Shown: positions 1 through 13,275, counted from the stretch's first letter. The stretch is 64,000 bases of DNA from Atrina japonica (GCA_030159075.1 BROG01000347.1:207501-271500), one strand, 5' to 3'. Numbers and translations are program-made. The notes: generated from the letters alone by a model not told the origin.

Positions 1-335
1 GTATAACTGTGTACTGTGATACATTGACAGATACAAAAAGTACACAATAGATTTTCTGTCTTAAGTGTTGATAGAACTGTGTACTGTGATACATTGACAT
101 AGATACAAAAAGTACACAATAGTTACATTTTACCATGTGTCTTAAGTGTTGATAGGTATAACTGTGTACTGTGATACATTGACATAGATACAAAAAGTAC
201 ACAATAGTTACATTTTACCAAGTGTCTTAAGTGTTGATAGGTATAACTGTGTACTGTGATACATTGACATAGATACAAAAAGTACACAATAGTTACATTT
301 TACCATGTGTCTTAAGTGTTGATAGGTATAACTGA
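1..335. repeat. 85-bp tandem repeat, about 4 copies
   Basis: Units begin GTATAACTGTGTACTGTGAT and end CTTAAGTGTTGATAG. Unit starts at 156, 241 and 326 are spaced 85 bases. The first copy is shorter. Confidence 0.95.
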
Positions 336-349
336 GAAATATATTAATT

Positions 350-1545
350 GAGGATCGTAGGAGTTGATTGTAAAATGAAAAATAAATATTGTATACATGT
401 AGGAACATGACAGTAACATGGGGATATTGTGGTAAATCTGAAGGTGATATATATACAATGGTATTGCAGTACTCATTAGTGGTGGATCTCAAGTGATGAT
501 TGATGTACATTAACGAACTGTAATAGATATTAATTTACTGGATGCAACCATGCTTATGGTCATGTAGATCTATCCTCACTGTTAGATGACATATAGACAT
601 TGATTATAAAACATGTACAATACATGTATACATTACAGATTTTGTCTGTCTATTGTATATTTTGAAGTACACCCACTAGCAGTAGATTACTAAGGGTGAC
701 ATATAGACATTGATTATAAAGCATGTACACACATGTATACAATACAGATTTTGTCTGTCTGTTGTATATGCTGATGTACACCCACTGGTGGTGGATCACA
801 AGGGGTGACATAAACATTGATTATAAAACATGTACATACATGTATACATTATAGATATTGTCTGTTTTATATGTTGAAGTACACCCACTGGCGGTGGATC
901 ATGAGGGGTGACATAAAGACATTGATTATAAAACATGTAGAAATACATTACTGATATTATCTGTCTATTGTATATGCTGAAGTATATCCTCTAGTGGTGG
1001 ATCATGGGGGGATGACATATAGACATTGATTTTTAAACATGTTCATATATACATTACTGATATTGTCTGTCTGTTGTACATGTTGAAGTATACTCACTAG
1101 TGGTTGATCACGAGGGGTGTCATATAGTCATTGATTATAAAACATGTACATGTATGTATATATACATTACAGATATTGTCTGTCTGTTTTACATGTTTAA
1201 AGTATACCCTCTAGTGGTAGATCTCATGTGGTGATGTACATAAACTGATTGTAATATTTATACATTACACTCATACTTAATCCACTAGAAGCAGCTTTAC
1301 TGACTGTTACGTACATGTAGATCCATGTTCCATATTGGAGGATCTCAAGTGGTGATATTTGATTCTTATATTTAACATAATCTGTAAGGAACAGCATCAG
1401 ATAGAACATTTTGTACAGAAACACAGAACCACATTAGTGACAGTCTATGGTGGGTGTTATAAGGTGATAATATATATAACAATTCTATACAGAACCACAT
1501 TCATTTGTAGTAGATCTGAAGTAGTGCTATACTCATATTAGGGAT
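350..1545. repeat. diverged tandem repeat of about 105-110 bp
   Basis: The core CATTGATTATAAAACATGT recurs at about 598, 707, 817, 917, 1022 and 1127. 'GTCTGTCTGTTGTAT' and 'GTGGTGGATC' recur between the cores. Copies are diverged, so the array is old. Confidence 0.85.
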
Positions 1546-1591
1546 TACTCTAAACAATATAGTACCACTTAATAGTGTAAGATATCAAATA

Positions 1592-1745
1592 CAGTAAAAC
1601 CTATCCATAAAGGCCACTGGAGAAAATTTACCAAAACTTAGTCATTATAGACAGGTGGTCACTATATACAGGTTCAGTCCATATGATAAGTAGATTAATT
1701 CTGTCTGTATGGGACCTTACATTATAAGTCAGTGAATAAAAATCA
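1592..1745. mobile_element. partial CAGTAAAACCT-type TIR element
   Basis: TA then CAGTAAAACCTATCCATAAA opens the element, followed by 'GGCCACTGG' and 'GGTGGTCACTATATACAGG'. The left end is like that of the complete copy at 50898. I could not find the matching right end, so it looks truncated. Confidence 0.5.
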
Positions 1746-3424
1746 AGAGTGATGCTCAATTACAAATTAATAAATGCTCCATTTTTTGTAGTTGTTTTTT
1801 TTAAATCATGTTTTTATGCCATGTGTTATCAATAATTTGGCTAGAGGTGAGACATCATGGTTTAAAGCAGCAGGTTACTCTACTACATGGGTTTTTCTTT
1901 ATGATCAAAACCATAAATTAAAGTAAAATACTTATGGTGTTGTAGTTGCAAATTTCCCAATGATAGAAAGCAGGGATACTTCTAAATCTGTGATAGAAAA
2001 ATAACTGAGATTAAATCTGTATGAAATACATTATGACAGAATCCAATATTACCTATGCCATGGGGAGAAAATAGTGCATTTCACCTAGGCCTTTCCTGTT
2101 AGAACAGACATAATGTTGTTTCTTCATGGGACACAGTATAAAAGATGGAAGTTCACTGCACACATTATATTCTTGGCAGTAGCCATTGATAATAAAAACC
2201 TCTTAGTTAGTGGCTTGATAGATAGTTACAGCAGACGTATTGTTGTTGATGGAGGAGTCCTTGATAAATGTAGAAAGTGTGAACCTTTGACCAGATAAAA
2301 CAATTATTAACCAGTTACTTGTCCTCAAATCTTAAGTAAATCATAGTACTTTTAATTGTTTTGTGATGTTCACCTATTTAAGCTTTTCAAGCATATGGCA
2401 TCTCGAAACTGCTCAAAATCAATCACTCGTATCTACTGATCTTTCTGTTTAAAACAAGATCAAAGAGGAAATGGACAGTTCTTTGTGAGATGATCAGATG
2501 TCATCTTGTACTACAGTTTTAAATTCCTGTGTAAAGAATTCTCATCTATGGCAATTAATTTTTTTTCAGGGATTCCATTGCTTTTTTTTTTTTTGATAAT
2601 ATATGAATATCTAAAAAAAAAAAAAAGGGTTATTAAATACTCAATATTTTGTGCAGTATCATACTGGCCAGCAATTGATTCTTGCCAGCTGCTTTTAACT
2701 GGTGTGGAACGTGCAAACATGTGCATACTTTCACAGATTTTCTTGTGTTTCCTGGACAATACACCATCCTGATTGCTAAACCAAATGAAAAAATGATTTC
2801 TCAGAGAAACCACAAAACACACCATTTTGATTGCTAAGCCAAAAGAAAAAAGATTTCTCAGAGAAAATATCAGTTGATATGTAAAATTAAAAGAGTTGAT
2901 GAGAATTGGTCGCTGACCAGTATAGTTTGTATAATGTATATATTTTCAATTTAAACACTTTTGTTGGATACAAAAAATTCCCCAAGTGATAATGGACTAC
3001 ACAAAGACTTGTCAATCTTCTATGCATTTTCATTTACAGAAGTCGCAGTCTATTCTGATACATCTAATTTTGGTTCCAAGTTTTATTTAGTTTTGTGCAT
3101 TTAGCAACATGTAATACATTTTAGTCTTCAACAAAAAATTAAAGAACACATTATTTGCTGTAAAATTTCCAAATATAAAGGACTAGCATTATTTGGTTTC
3201 AAACTATTCAGAAATAGTGTTAAAGTGTTAAACAGAGACCTCCAGGTTTGACTCCAGGGTATAAGTTTTACCTATGACTAATAAAAAGATGGTGACTGTT
3301 CCATCCACAAGTGCTCAGTAAGTCAATGTCAAAGGTCAAAATGTGTGGAACTTCACCTGAGGCTGGTGAAATTTCTGTATGACTGAAAACTTCTTATTGG
3401 GATATAAAACAATAAAAAAGTATA
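1746..3424. other. no gene recognised; homopolymer runs
   Basis: AT-rich sequence without a supported exon. A poly-T (about 2581) and poly-A (about 2616) pair could fold. A short duplication of 'AAACCAAATGAAAAAATGATTTCTCAGAGAAA' type lies near 2780-2860. The 61-codon frame at 2113 has no donor and no recognisable product. Confidence 0.5.
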
Positions 3425-4305
3425 TTATAAGGCAGGGTTAATTATAAATAGACAGAAAGACAGACCAAAACCATACTATAAAAAAGGTTAGTTATTAACA
3501 GACAGAATGACAAACCAAAATCATACTATAAGAAAGAGATAATTATAAATGGACAGAATGACAGACCAAAACCATACTATAAGAAAGAGATAATTATAAA
3601 TGGACAGAATGACAGACCAAAAAACATACTATAAGAAAGGGTTAATTATAAATAGACAGAATGACACACCAATACCATACTATAAGGAAGGGTTAATTAT
3701 AAACAGACAGACCAAAAGCATACTATAAGAAAGGGATAATTATAAACAGACATAATGACACACCAAAACCATACCATAAGGAAGGGTTAATTATAAACAG
3801 ACAGACCAAAAGCATACTATAAGAAAGGGATAATTATAAACAGACATAATGACACACCAAAACCATACTCTAAGGCAGGGTTTATTATAAATAGACAGAA
3901 AGACAGACCAAAACCATACTATAAGGCAGGGTTAATTATAAACAGACAGACCAAAACCATACTATAAGGAAGGGTTAATTATAAACAGACAGACCAAAAC
4001 CATACTATAAGGAAGGGTTAGTTATAAACAGACAGACCAAAACCATACTATAAGGCAGGGTTAATTATAAACAGACAGACCAAAACCATACTATAAGGAA
4101 GGGTTAATTATAAACAGACAGACCAAAACCATACTATAAGGAAGGGTTAATTATAAACAGACAGACCAAAACCATACTATAAACAGACAGACCAAAACCA
4201 TACTATAAGGAAGGGTTAATTATAAACAGACAGACCAAAACCATACTATAAGGAAGGGTTAATTATAAACAGACAGAATGACGGACCAAAACCATACTAT
4301 AATGT
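3425..4305. repeat. 43-bp minisatellite (longer, diverged units on the left)
   Basis: The core GGTTAATTATAAACAGACAG, with 'ACCAAAACCATACTATAAGG', repeats about 18-20 times. Right-hand units are 43 bp and uniform; left-hand units are about 50 bp and include GAATGAC. Confidence 0.95.
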
Positions 4306-5080
4306 TACATGTATATCATGGTAGGGGGAGGAGTTTAACTTACACTGATGTTTATTGTCAAACATTTACTGTTGGGAAATGTATTGTTGATCACTTATTT
4401 TTAGTTTAAAGTTAAACCACAAGATATACATGCATGACAAGCAAGGACATTACATAAGTCTTACAGACACAGTCTGCAGTTGTTACAACATGTTTTTCTA
4501 CCTAACTTGTGTTGTTATTCCATTCTCAAGCTGCAGTTAGTTAACATTTACAAATAACCACTATGGCTGTGACGTCACAAACACTAAATGATGTCATCAC
4601 CAACCTTCAGATGAATGAAGAGATTTAAGTGACATGAAAGTTTGACGGGGTAAACCTAGTTTCTTTCAAATTTTGCAAATTAACTAATCGAGTTAGATTA
4701 ATATGATAATCAAATTACACTGGCTGTTAAATCTTCATTTATCATTTTCAATACTAATTTACTCCTCAGCATATGTGGTGCACACTGCTCTAGGTTACCA
4801 ATAACTTTAAAAGTATATGTTGTTTACCATGTGCCTTTGTTTACATTAATCAGCTGTTGGCATATAGGTCAAAGTTATGCAAATACAATATACTTTATTT
4901 CCATATGCAGATAATAGTTTTTTGCTGTACTATGAATCTTAAATGTAAGATAGTAAAATTTAACAATTTGAATGAAAATACTAAAACGTTTGTAAAACTG
5001 TATGGCATTAATGAATGACAGCTATACAGGAATTTTTGTGTGAGAGAAGTATAGTGATATTTCGGTAGTTAGACAGAGTA
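4306..5080. other. no gene; one consensus CRE at 4570-4577
   Basis: Unique AT-rich sequence. It contains a perfect palindromic TGACGTCA inside a 21-codon frame (4563-4628). No donor or homology supports coding. Confidence 0.5.
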
Positions 5081-6310
5081 TCAGTACAACCCTGAGAGGG
5101 ATAGAGTGAGATAGAGATAGAGAGATAAATGGTAACACTGAGAGAGATAGACAGCGTGACACAGAGATAGGCAGAGTGACACAGAGAGATAGACAGTGAC
5201 ACTGAGACAGATAGACAGAGTGACACACAGAGATAGACACTGTCTATCTGTCTCAGTGTCACTGTCTATCTCTGTTTCACTCTGAGAGATAGACACAGGG
5301 TGAGACTGAGATAGACAGGCAGTGACATAGAGATAGACAGAAAAAGTGACATAGTTAGACAGTGACACAGAGATAGAGTGACACTGAGAGAGATAGACAT
5401 AGTGACACTGAAGGAAAGACAGTGACACAGGGATAGATAGATAGACAGTGACACTGAGAAATAGACAGTAACACGAAGAGAGACAGACATATTGACACTG
5501 AGAGAGATAGACATAGTGACACTGAGATAGACAGACAGTGACACAGAGATAGACAGACAGTGACACAGAGAGATAGACAGAAAAATGACACTGGTAGAGA
5601 TAGACAGTCACACTGAGAAATAGACAGAGTAACACAAAGAGAGACAGACATATTGACACTGAGAAAGATAGACATAGTGACACTGAGATAAACAGGCAGT
5701 GACACAGAGATAGACAGACAGAGTGAGACAGAGATAGACAGATAAAGTGACACTGGTAGAGATAGACAGTGACACAGAGATAGACATAATGACACTGAGA
5801 GAAATAGACATAGTGACACTGAAATAGACAGGCAATGACACAGAGATCGACAGACAGAGTGACACAGAGATAGACAGAAAAGTTACACTGGTAGAGATAG
5901 ACAGTCACACAGAGAAATAGACAGAGTAACACAAAGAGAGACAGACATATTGACACTGAGAAAGATAGACATAGTGACACTGAGATAAACAGGCAGTGAC
6001 ACAGAGATAGACAGATAAAGTGACACTGGTAGAGATAGACAGTGACACAGAGATAGACATAACGACACTGAGAGAGATAGACATAGTGACACTGAGATAG
6101 ACATAATGACACTGAGAGAGATAGACATAGTGACACTGAGGGAAAGACAGTGACACAGATAGATAGACAGTGACACTGAGAAATAGAGTAACACAAAGAG
6201 AGACAGATATCTGGACACCGAGAGAGATAGACATAGTGACACTGAGAGTAACAGAAAGAGTGAACTGAGAGAGATAGACAGACAAGATTGACACTGAGAG
6301 AGATAGACAA
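5081..6310. repeat. GACA-type minisatellite block A
   Basis: Purine-rich + strand units of 'GATAGACAGTGACACTGAGA' type, with irregular period (about 20-30 bp). The minus strand has few stops, which gives spurious Ser/Leu/Cys-rich open frames of up to 442 codons. Confidence 0.95.
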
Positions 6311-6480
6311 TAGGGATTTTCCTACTTCCAAAATTCTGGATCCAGGGCCCAGAAAATCAGGAAAAAATACAACATATTTACTAAAATAGAAACACATAAT
6401 TTGAAACATTTGTTCACAAACACTTTATTTGGAATTTCAAAATTGGGAATTTTTGCATAAGTTTTGCATTTGGAATGGGT
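6311..6480. other. non-repeat interruption of the GACA arrays
   Basis: About 170 bases unlike the array, including 'GGATCCAGGGCCC' and 'TTGGAATTTCAAAATTGGGA'. It has loose similarity in reverse complement to 43480-43660, so it may be a dispersed element inserted in the array. Confidence 0.45.
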
Positions 6481-7020
6481 CCTGTAACAGGACATAGTGA
6501 TAGTCAAACATAGTGACACAGAGAGATAGTTAGACAATGACACTAAGAGAGATGAACATAATGACACAGAGAGAAAAAGAGTGACCCTGAGAGAGATAGA
6601 CAGACACAGTGACCCTGAGAGAGATAGACAGACATGCAGTGACACTCAGAGAGATAGACAGACATACAGTGACACTCAGAGAGATAGACAGACACGCAGT
6701 GACACTCAGAGAGATAGACAGACACACAGTGACCCTGAGAGAGATAGACAGACATGCAGTGACACTCAGAGAGATAGACAGACACAGTGACCCTGAGAGA
6801 TAGACTTACAGGTCAACAGAAAGATAGGCAGGCACACAAAGTGTGACACAGACAGACAGAAAGAACAACACTGAGATAGATAAACATACATAATGAAAGA
6901 GATAAACAGACAGTTGCACTGAGAAAGACAGACCAACACAGATAGACAAACAGTGAGCAATGCAGAGAGACACAGAAGTGACACTCAGAGAGACAGAGAG
7001 TGACTCTGAGAAAGATAAAC
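6481..7020. repeat. GACA-type minisatellite block B
   Basis: Between about 6580 and 6800 it is regular, with 'GAGAGATAGACAGACA' and 'CAGTGACACTC' in about 33-bp units. It then decays to 7020. It is the same family as block A. Confidence 0.93.
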
Positions 7021-7604
7021 AGATGATTTTTTATTTAAAATAAAGTTGTTACATTAGATGTAACAATAGATCATTGTATACAACCACTTTCGGCAGATGA
7101 CCTTTGAATACTTGGCCATTCAATAAGATTTATTTTGCAGGATATTGATATGAGCAGGTGCCCTTTATATGGAGGTGACGTTTCAATTCAATTCCATAGT
7201 ACATATATATTTGTTAGGTGCAAATACTTTTCATCAATTTCATATATACATTCCATGTTGTTTATCAACCTTTTCACCCCTGATGCTACATTTAAATTGT
7301 TCTTTATCACTACAGAATTTCTTCCTTCATGACTTGACAACATGTTAGAGTAAGTGTTTGAATCTAGTACTACTGAGTTATCTCCTCTTGGCTTAGATAT
7401 AGGATATTGATATAAATCTATTTACGGACACAGTAGGTTATTTGACTAATGACCATGTAGATTCCATTTGAGAGAGTGATTGAGTGACATTAGAATTATC
7501 AGTTGTATGTTTCATCTAATCCAGATTAATATTAGCTTTGTTTATGTTTCTCTGTAATGTTGTTGTACTGATATACATCAGGATAAACAACACAGTACCT
7601 TGTC
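7021..7604. other. no gene recognised
   Basis: Unique AT-rich spacer between two arrays. No exon with usable splice sites was found. Confidence 0.5.
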
Positions 7605-8425
7605 CTATGTCTACCCCTGTATACACATTGATATCATATTATTATATACAGGATTCCTGTTTTTATGTCTACCTCTGTATACACATTAATATATTATTAT
7701 TATATACAGGATTCCTGTTTTTATGTATACCTCTCTGTATACACATTGATATCATATTATTATATACAGGATTCCTGTTTTTATGTCTACCTCTGTATAC
7801 ACATTAATATATTATTATTATATACAGGATTCCTGTTTTTATGTCTACCTCTCTGTATACACATTGATATCATATTATTATATACAGGATTCCTGTTTTT
7901 ATGTCTACCTCTCTGTATACACATTGATATCATATTATTATATACAGGATTCCTGTTTTTATGTATACCTCTCTGTATACACATTGATATTATTATATAC
8001 AGGATTCCTGTGTTTTATGTCTACCTCTGTATACACAGTAATATATTATTATCATATACAGGATTCCTGTTTTTATGTATACCTCTCTGTATACACAGTA
8101 ATATATTATTATTATATACAGGATTCCTGTTTTTATGTATACCTCTGTATACACAGTAATATATTATTATTATATACAGGATTCCTGTTTTTATGTATAC
8201 CTCTCTGTATACACAGTAATATATTATTATTATATACAGGATTCCTGTTTTTATGTATACCTCTCTGTATACACATTGATATTATTATATACAGGATTCC
8301 TGTTTTTATGTATACCTCTCTGTATACACATTGATATTATTATATACAGGATTCCTGTGTTTTATGTCTACCTCTGTATACACAGTAATATATTATTATT
8401 ATATACAGGATTCCTGTTTTTATGT
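7605..8425. repeat. minisatellite of about 58-60 bp, 14 copies
   Basis: The core ATACAGGATTCCTGTTTTTA occurs 14 times, from 7646 to about 8420, and is followed by 'TGTATACACA'. Units vary between CATTGATATC and CAGTAATATA types. The + strand frames of 89-183 codons here are repeat translations. Confidence 0.96.
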
Positions 8426-8439
8426 CTTTCATAAACAAT

Positions 8440-8690
8440 GTGACATGTGACATGGTTCACACTTAACCCTGAGTGTTAGTTAATCCTCAGTGTGTCCTGT
8501 ATCACGCTGTTACAAGTGACATGGTTCACACTTAAACCTGAGTGTAAGTTAATCCTCAGTGTGTCCTGTATCATCCAGTTACATGTGACATGGTTCACAC
8601 TTAACCCTGAGTTTGACAGTTAACTCTCATTGTGTCCAGTATCACATTGTTATGTGTGACATGGTTAACTCTTAACCCTGAGTATAATTA
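8440..8690. repeat. tandem repeat of about 70 bp, 4 copies
   Basis: 'GTGACATGGTTCACACTTAA' then 'CCTGAGTGT' recurs at about 8447, 8516, 8586 and 8657. 'TGTGTCCTGTATCA' ends each unit. Confidence 0.9.
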
Positions 8691-8720
8691 TCCTGCATGT
8701 GTGCGTGTACATGGGAGCTT

Positions 8721-8740
8721 GTGTGTGTGTGTGTGTGTGA
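8721..8740. repeat. (GT)n microsatellite
   Basis: About nine uninterrupted GT dinucleotides. Confidence 0.95.
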
Positions 8741-9064
8741 TGAAAAACATTTAGGTAGTAAAACCTGTGTCAATTGTCAAGTCAGTAGTAATGCTATTTC
8801 TGTTTTTTATAAAATATCTTATTAACTATATCAGTTTCATGTATTTCTGTAATTATTTTTGCTTATATAGCTTATACCTAATAACATTATTCATGAGTTC
8901 ATTAAATCGTCATGATACAGAAATGATTGAACAATGTATGCACCTGCAGTGGCGAATTTATAAAGGCTTAATGAACTATTTGAATGAAAGGAAGAAGGAA
9001 ATATGATCACTACAGAAAGGTGGTCTTTATACAGAGTTTGTTTCATTGGAGTTCTTTGTTCTTG

Positions 9065-10783
9065 TGAGAAAGCGACACTACCAACAAACAGAGCAACACT
9101 GAGAGAATGACAGAGAGAAGGGCTAACAGAGTTACTGTTACAGTAAGAGTGAAAGAATAACACTGAGAGAAACAGGGAAATAGTGACTGAGAGAAACTGA
9201 AATAGTAACACTGAGAGAAACGGAGAAATAGTAACACTGAGAGTGACATTGAGAGAAACAGGGAAAACACTGACAGATATAGACAAACAGAGCGAGACTG
9301 AGAGACAGACAGTGACAGGCAAACCATGAGAGTAACACTAAGAGAGAAAGAACAACACTGAGAAACAGGGAAATAGTGACACTGAGAGAAGCTGAAATAG
9401 TGACACTGAGAGAAACAGGAAATAGTGACACTGAGAGAAACAGGGAAATAGTGACACTGAGAGAAACAGTGAATAGTGACACTGAGAGAAACAAGGAATA
9501 GTGACACTGAGAGAAACAGGGAATAGTGACACTGAGAGAAACAGGGAATAGTGACACTGAGAGAAACAGGGAATAGTGACACTGAGAGAAACAGGGAAAT
9601 AGTGACACTGAGAGAAACAGTGAATAGTGACACTGAGAGAAACAGGAAATAGTGACACTGAGAGAACCAGGGAAATAGTGACACTGAGAGAGACAGGGAA
9701 ATAGTGACACTGAGAGAAACAGGAAATAGTGACACTGAGAGAACCAGTGAATAGTGACACTGAGAGAACCAGGGAATAGTGACATTGAGAGAAACAGGGA
9801 AATAGTGACACTGAGAGAAGCTGAAATAGTGTCACTGAGAGAAACAGGAAATAGTGACACTGATAGAAACAGGGAAATAGTGACACTGAGAGAAACAGGG
9901 AAATAGTGACACTGAGAGAAACAGGGAATAGTGACACTGAGAGAAACAGGAAATAGTGACACTGAGAGAAACAGGGAAATAGTGACACTGAGAGAAACAG
10001 GGAATAGTGACACTGAGAGAATCAGGGAATAGTGACACTGAGAGAAACAGGGAATAGTGACACTGAGAAGCTGAAATAGTGACACTGAGAGAAATGGGAA
10101 ATAGTGACACTGAGAGATACAGGGAAATAGTGACACTGAGAGAAGCTGAAATAGTGACACTGAGAGAAACAGGAAATAGTGACACTGAGAGAAATGGGGA
10201 AATAGTGACACTGAGAGTAACAGGGAATAGTGACACTGAGAGAAACAGGGAATAGTGACACTGAGAGAAATAGGGAATAGTGACACTGAGAGAAACAGGG
10301 AAATAGTGACACTGAGAGTGACACTGACAGATATTAGCAAACAGGGTGACACTGAGAGACAGACAGTGACAGGCAAACAAGTACTAAGAGAGAAAGAACA
10401 ACACTGAGAAAAACAGGAAAATAGTGACACTGAGAGAAACAGGAAAATAGTGACACTGAGAGAAACAGGGAAATAGTGACACTGAGAGAAACAGGGAAAT
10501 AGTGACACTGAGAGAAACAGGGAAATAGTGACTCTGAGAGAAACAGGGAATAGTGACACTGAGAGAAACTGAAATAGTGACACTGAGAGAAACAGGGAAT
10601 AGTGACACTGAGAGAAACAGGGAAATAGTGACACTGAGAGAAACAGGGAAATAGTGACACTGAGAGAAACAGGGAATCGTGACATTGAGAGAAACAGGGT
10701 AAACGTGACACTAAGAGCAACACAGATGAAGGCAGACAGGCAGAAAATGACACATAGAGACAGCAAAACAGTCAAAAACCGAC

Positions 10784-10785
<2 letters not shown>
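9065..10785. repeat. GACACTGAGAG minisatellite, about 1.7 kb
   Basis: Units of about 26-27 bp with 'AATAGTGACACTGAGAGAAA' and 'CAGGGA', more than 55 copies. Some units carry GCTGAA or ACCAG variants. A larger segment (cytosine-rich 'GACAGACAGTGACAGGCAAA') occurs at both about 9300 and 10350, which suggests duplication of a big block. Minus-strand frames of up to 590 codons are repeat translations. Confidence 0.96.

Positions 10786-10815
<30 letters not shown>
10786..10815. repeat. (GA)n microsatellite
   Basis: An uninterrupted GA run of about 15 dinucleotides between two GACA-type arrays. Confidence 0.95.
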
Positions 10816-10817
<2 letters not shown>

Positions 10818-11330
10818 ATATGAGACACAGAAAAACTGTAACACAGAGAGACAGTGACACAGAGAGACAGACTTTGACACAGAGAGATAGACAAAATGGC
10901 AGATAGGCAATTACACAAAAGAGACAGAGTGATACAGAGACAGACAGTGGCACAGAGACAAAGTGACACAGAGGGACAGACAAGTGACAGAGAGAGACAC
11001 ACATTAACACAGAGACAGACTGACAAATCAGCAATTAGAGAGGAGAGAGGCTGCGACATTGAGATAGTTAGATAACAGCACTGAGATAGATAGACAGAGC
11101 AACACTGAAATAAATAGATAGAGAGCAACACTGAAAGAGATAGACAGAGTGACACTGAAATAGATTACTGAAAGTGATAGACAGACATGGAACAACACTG
11201 AGAGAGATAGACAGACATGGAACAACACTGAGAGAGATAGACCTGGAACAACACAGAGAGAGATAGACATGGAGCAACACTGAGAGAGATAGACAGGCAC
11301 AGAATGATAGACAGAGTGAGCAAAGAGATC
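10816..11330. repeat. degenerate GACA-type array
   Basis: Irregular 'ACACAGAGAGACAG' units, then 'GGAACAACACTGAGAGAGAT' units near 11190-11290. Same purine-rich family as the arrays to its left. Confidence 0.9.
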
Positions 11331-11770
11331 CATTTGTTTGGAAACCATGACGATGAAGGTCGAACAATAATGACTGGAAAATTGTATCAACATGCAGTTC
11401 TCTTAAATTGATTTTCTCTTTTTGTTTGTATTAATTTTATTGAAAAACAGCCAAATATAGTAACACTAGAAATAAGTAATACAATTGTAAAATTGTCGGG
11501 AAAATAGATCTGACATGTACAATTAAAAAAAAAACATTTTTTTTAACAAACAGTCTGATAATTACATCAGTAAGTCATGGTAGAATGTCTTCTGCAAATG
11601 AGCCGAATTGTGCATCTGGTTAAATTGTCAAATACGGCATAATTGTCATCTATCACGGATAATTACTTTTTTCATATACTTGTGTACTGGGCCAGCATTA
11701 TTGACAAGACACTGTTACTGAGCTGTCTTTGCTCTGTATATAGTCAAAAGTTGCTTTTTGTAGACACAAA
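11331..11770. other. no gene recognised
   Basis: AT-rich unique spacer with short poly-A and poly-T runs near 11525. Confidence 0.5.
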
Positions 11771-13275
11771 CATACTTACTTATGACGTGAACTGTTCTAT
11801 TACATACTTATTAAAAGACATGAACTGTTCTTACACATACTACTAAAAGACGTGAACTGTTCTATTACATACTTATTAAAAGACATGAACTGTTCTTACA
11901 CATACTACTAAAAGACATGAACTGTTCTTACACATACTACTAAAAGACATGAACTGTTCTTACACATACTACTAAAAGACATGAACTGTTCTTACACATA
12001 CTACTAAAAGACGTGAACTGTTCTATTACATACTTATTAAAAGACATGAACTGTTCTTACACATACTACTAAAACACATGAACTGTTCTTACACATACTA
12101 CTAAAAGACATGAACTGTTCTTACACATACTACTAAAAGACATGAACTGTTCTTACACATACTACTAAAAGACATGAACTGTTCTTACTCATACTTATTA
12201 AAAGACATGAACTGTTCTTACACATACTTACTAAAAGACATGAACTGTTCTTACACATGCTACTAAAAGACATGAACTGTTCTTACACATACTACTAAAA
12301 GACATGAACTGTTCTTACACATACTACTAAAAGACATGAACTGTTCTTACACATACTACTAAAAGACATGAACTGTTCTTACACATACTGTTAAAAGACA
12401 AGAACTGTTCTTACACATACTGTTAAAAGACATGAACTGTTCTTACACATACTGTTAAAAGACATGAACTGTTCTTACACATACTGTTAAAAGACATGAA
12501 CTGTTCTTACACATACTACTAAAAGACATGAACTGTTCTTACACATACTACTAAAAGACATGAACTGTTCTTACACATACTGTTGAAAGACATGAACTGT
12601 TCTTACACATACTGTTAAAAGACATGAACTGTTCTTACACATACTACTAAAAGACATGAACTGTTCTTACACATACTGTTGAAAGACATGAACTGTTCTT
12701 ACACATACTGTTAAAAGACATGAACTGTTCTTACACATACTACTAAAAGACATGAACTGTTCTTACACATACTACTAAAAGACATGAACTGTTCTTACAC
12801 ATACTACTAAAAGACATGAACTGTTCTTACACATACTTACTAAAAGACATGAATTGTTCTTACACATACTGTTGAAAGACATGAACTGTTCTTACACATA
12901 CTACTAAAAGACATGAACTGTTCTTACACATACTACTAAAAGACATGAACTGTTCTCACACATACTTATTAAAAGACATGAACTGTTCTTACACATACTG
13001 TTAAAAGACATGAACTGTTCTTACACATACTGTTAATAGACATGAACTGTTCTTACACATACTACTAAAAGACATGAACTGTTCTTACACATACTACTAA
13101 AAGACATGAACTGTTCTTACACATACTACTAAAAGACATGAACTGTTCTCACACATACTTATTAAAAGACATGAACTGTTCTTACACATACTGTTAAAAG
13201 ACATGAACTGTTCTTACACATACTGTTAATAGACATGAACTGTTCTTACACATACTGCTAAAAGACACGACATAT
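11771..13275. repeat. 32-bp minisatellite, about 47 copies
   Basis: The core AAAAGACATGAACTGTTCTT is followed by 'ACACATACTACT'. Unit-end variants (ACT, GTT, TATT, TACT) mark subtypes. A six-unit block with TATT, GTT and AATAGAC variants occurs twice near the right end. Confidence 0.97.

Noticed and set aside
2113..2298. 61-codon frame
   Set aside because: No donor at the end, no recognisable product, and isolated.
5008..7020. Minus-strand open frames up to 442 codons, rich in S, L, C, V, Y
   Set aside because: They are translations of the GACA arrays. All three frames stay open because the repeat lacks stop triplets on that strand, and the peptides are pure repeats with no domain or splice context.
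7538..8434. Plus-strand frames of 89-183 codons (FYVYLSVYTLISYYYIQDSC repeats)
   Set aside because: Translation of the 58-60-bp minisatellite in several frames.
8767..9006. 79-codon plus-strand frame ending WRIYKGLMNYLNERKKEI
   Set aside because: The end looks slightly coding and I considered an N-terminal centlein exon. All frames after the possible acceptors stop before any donor, and there is no match to known centlein blocks.
9043..11393. Minus-strand frame of 590 codons and overlapping frames (SLSVSLFPVSL repeats)
   Set aside because: Same reason: several frames are open at once and simply follow the 26-27-bp repeat. There is no non-repeat coding sequence or start context.
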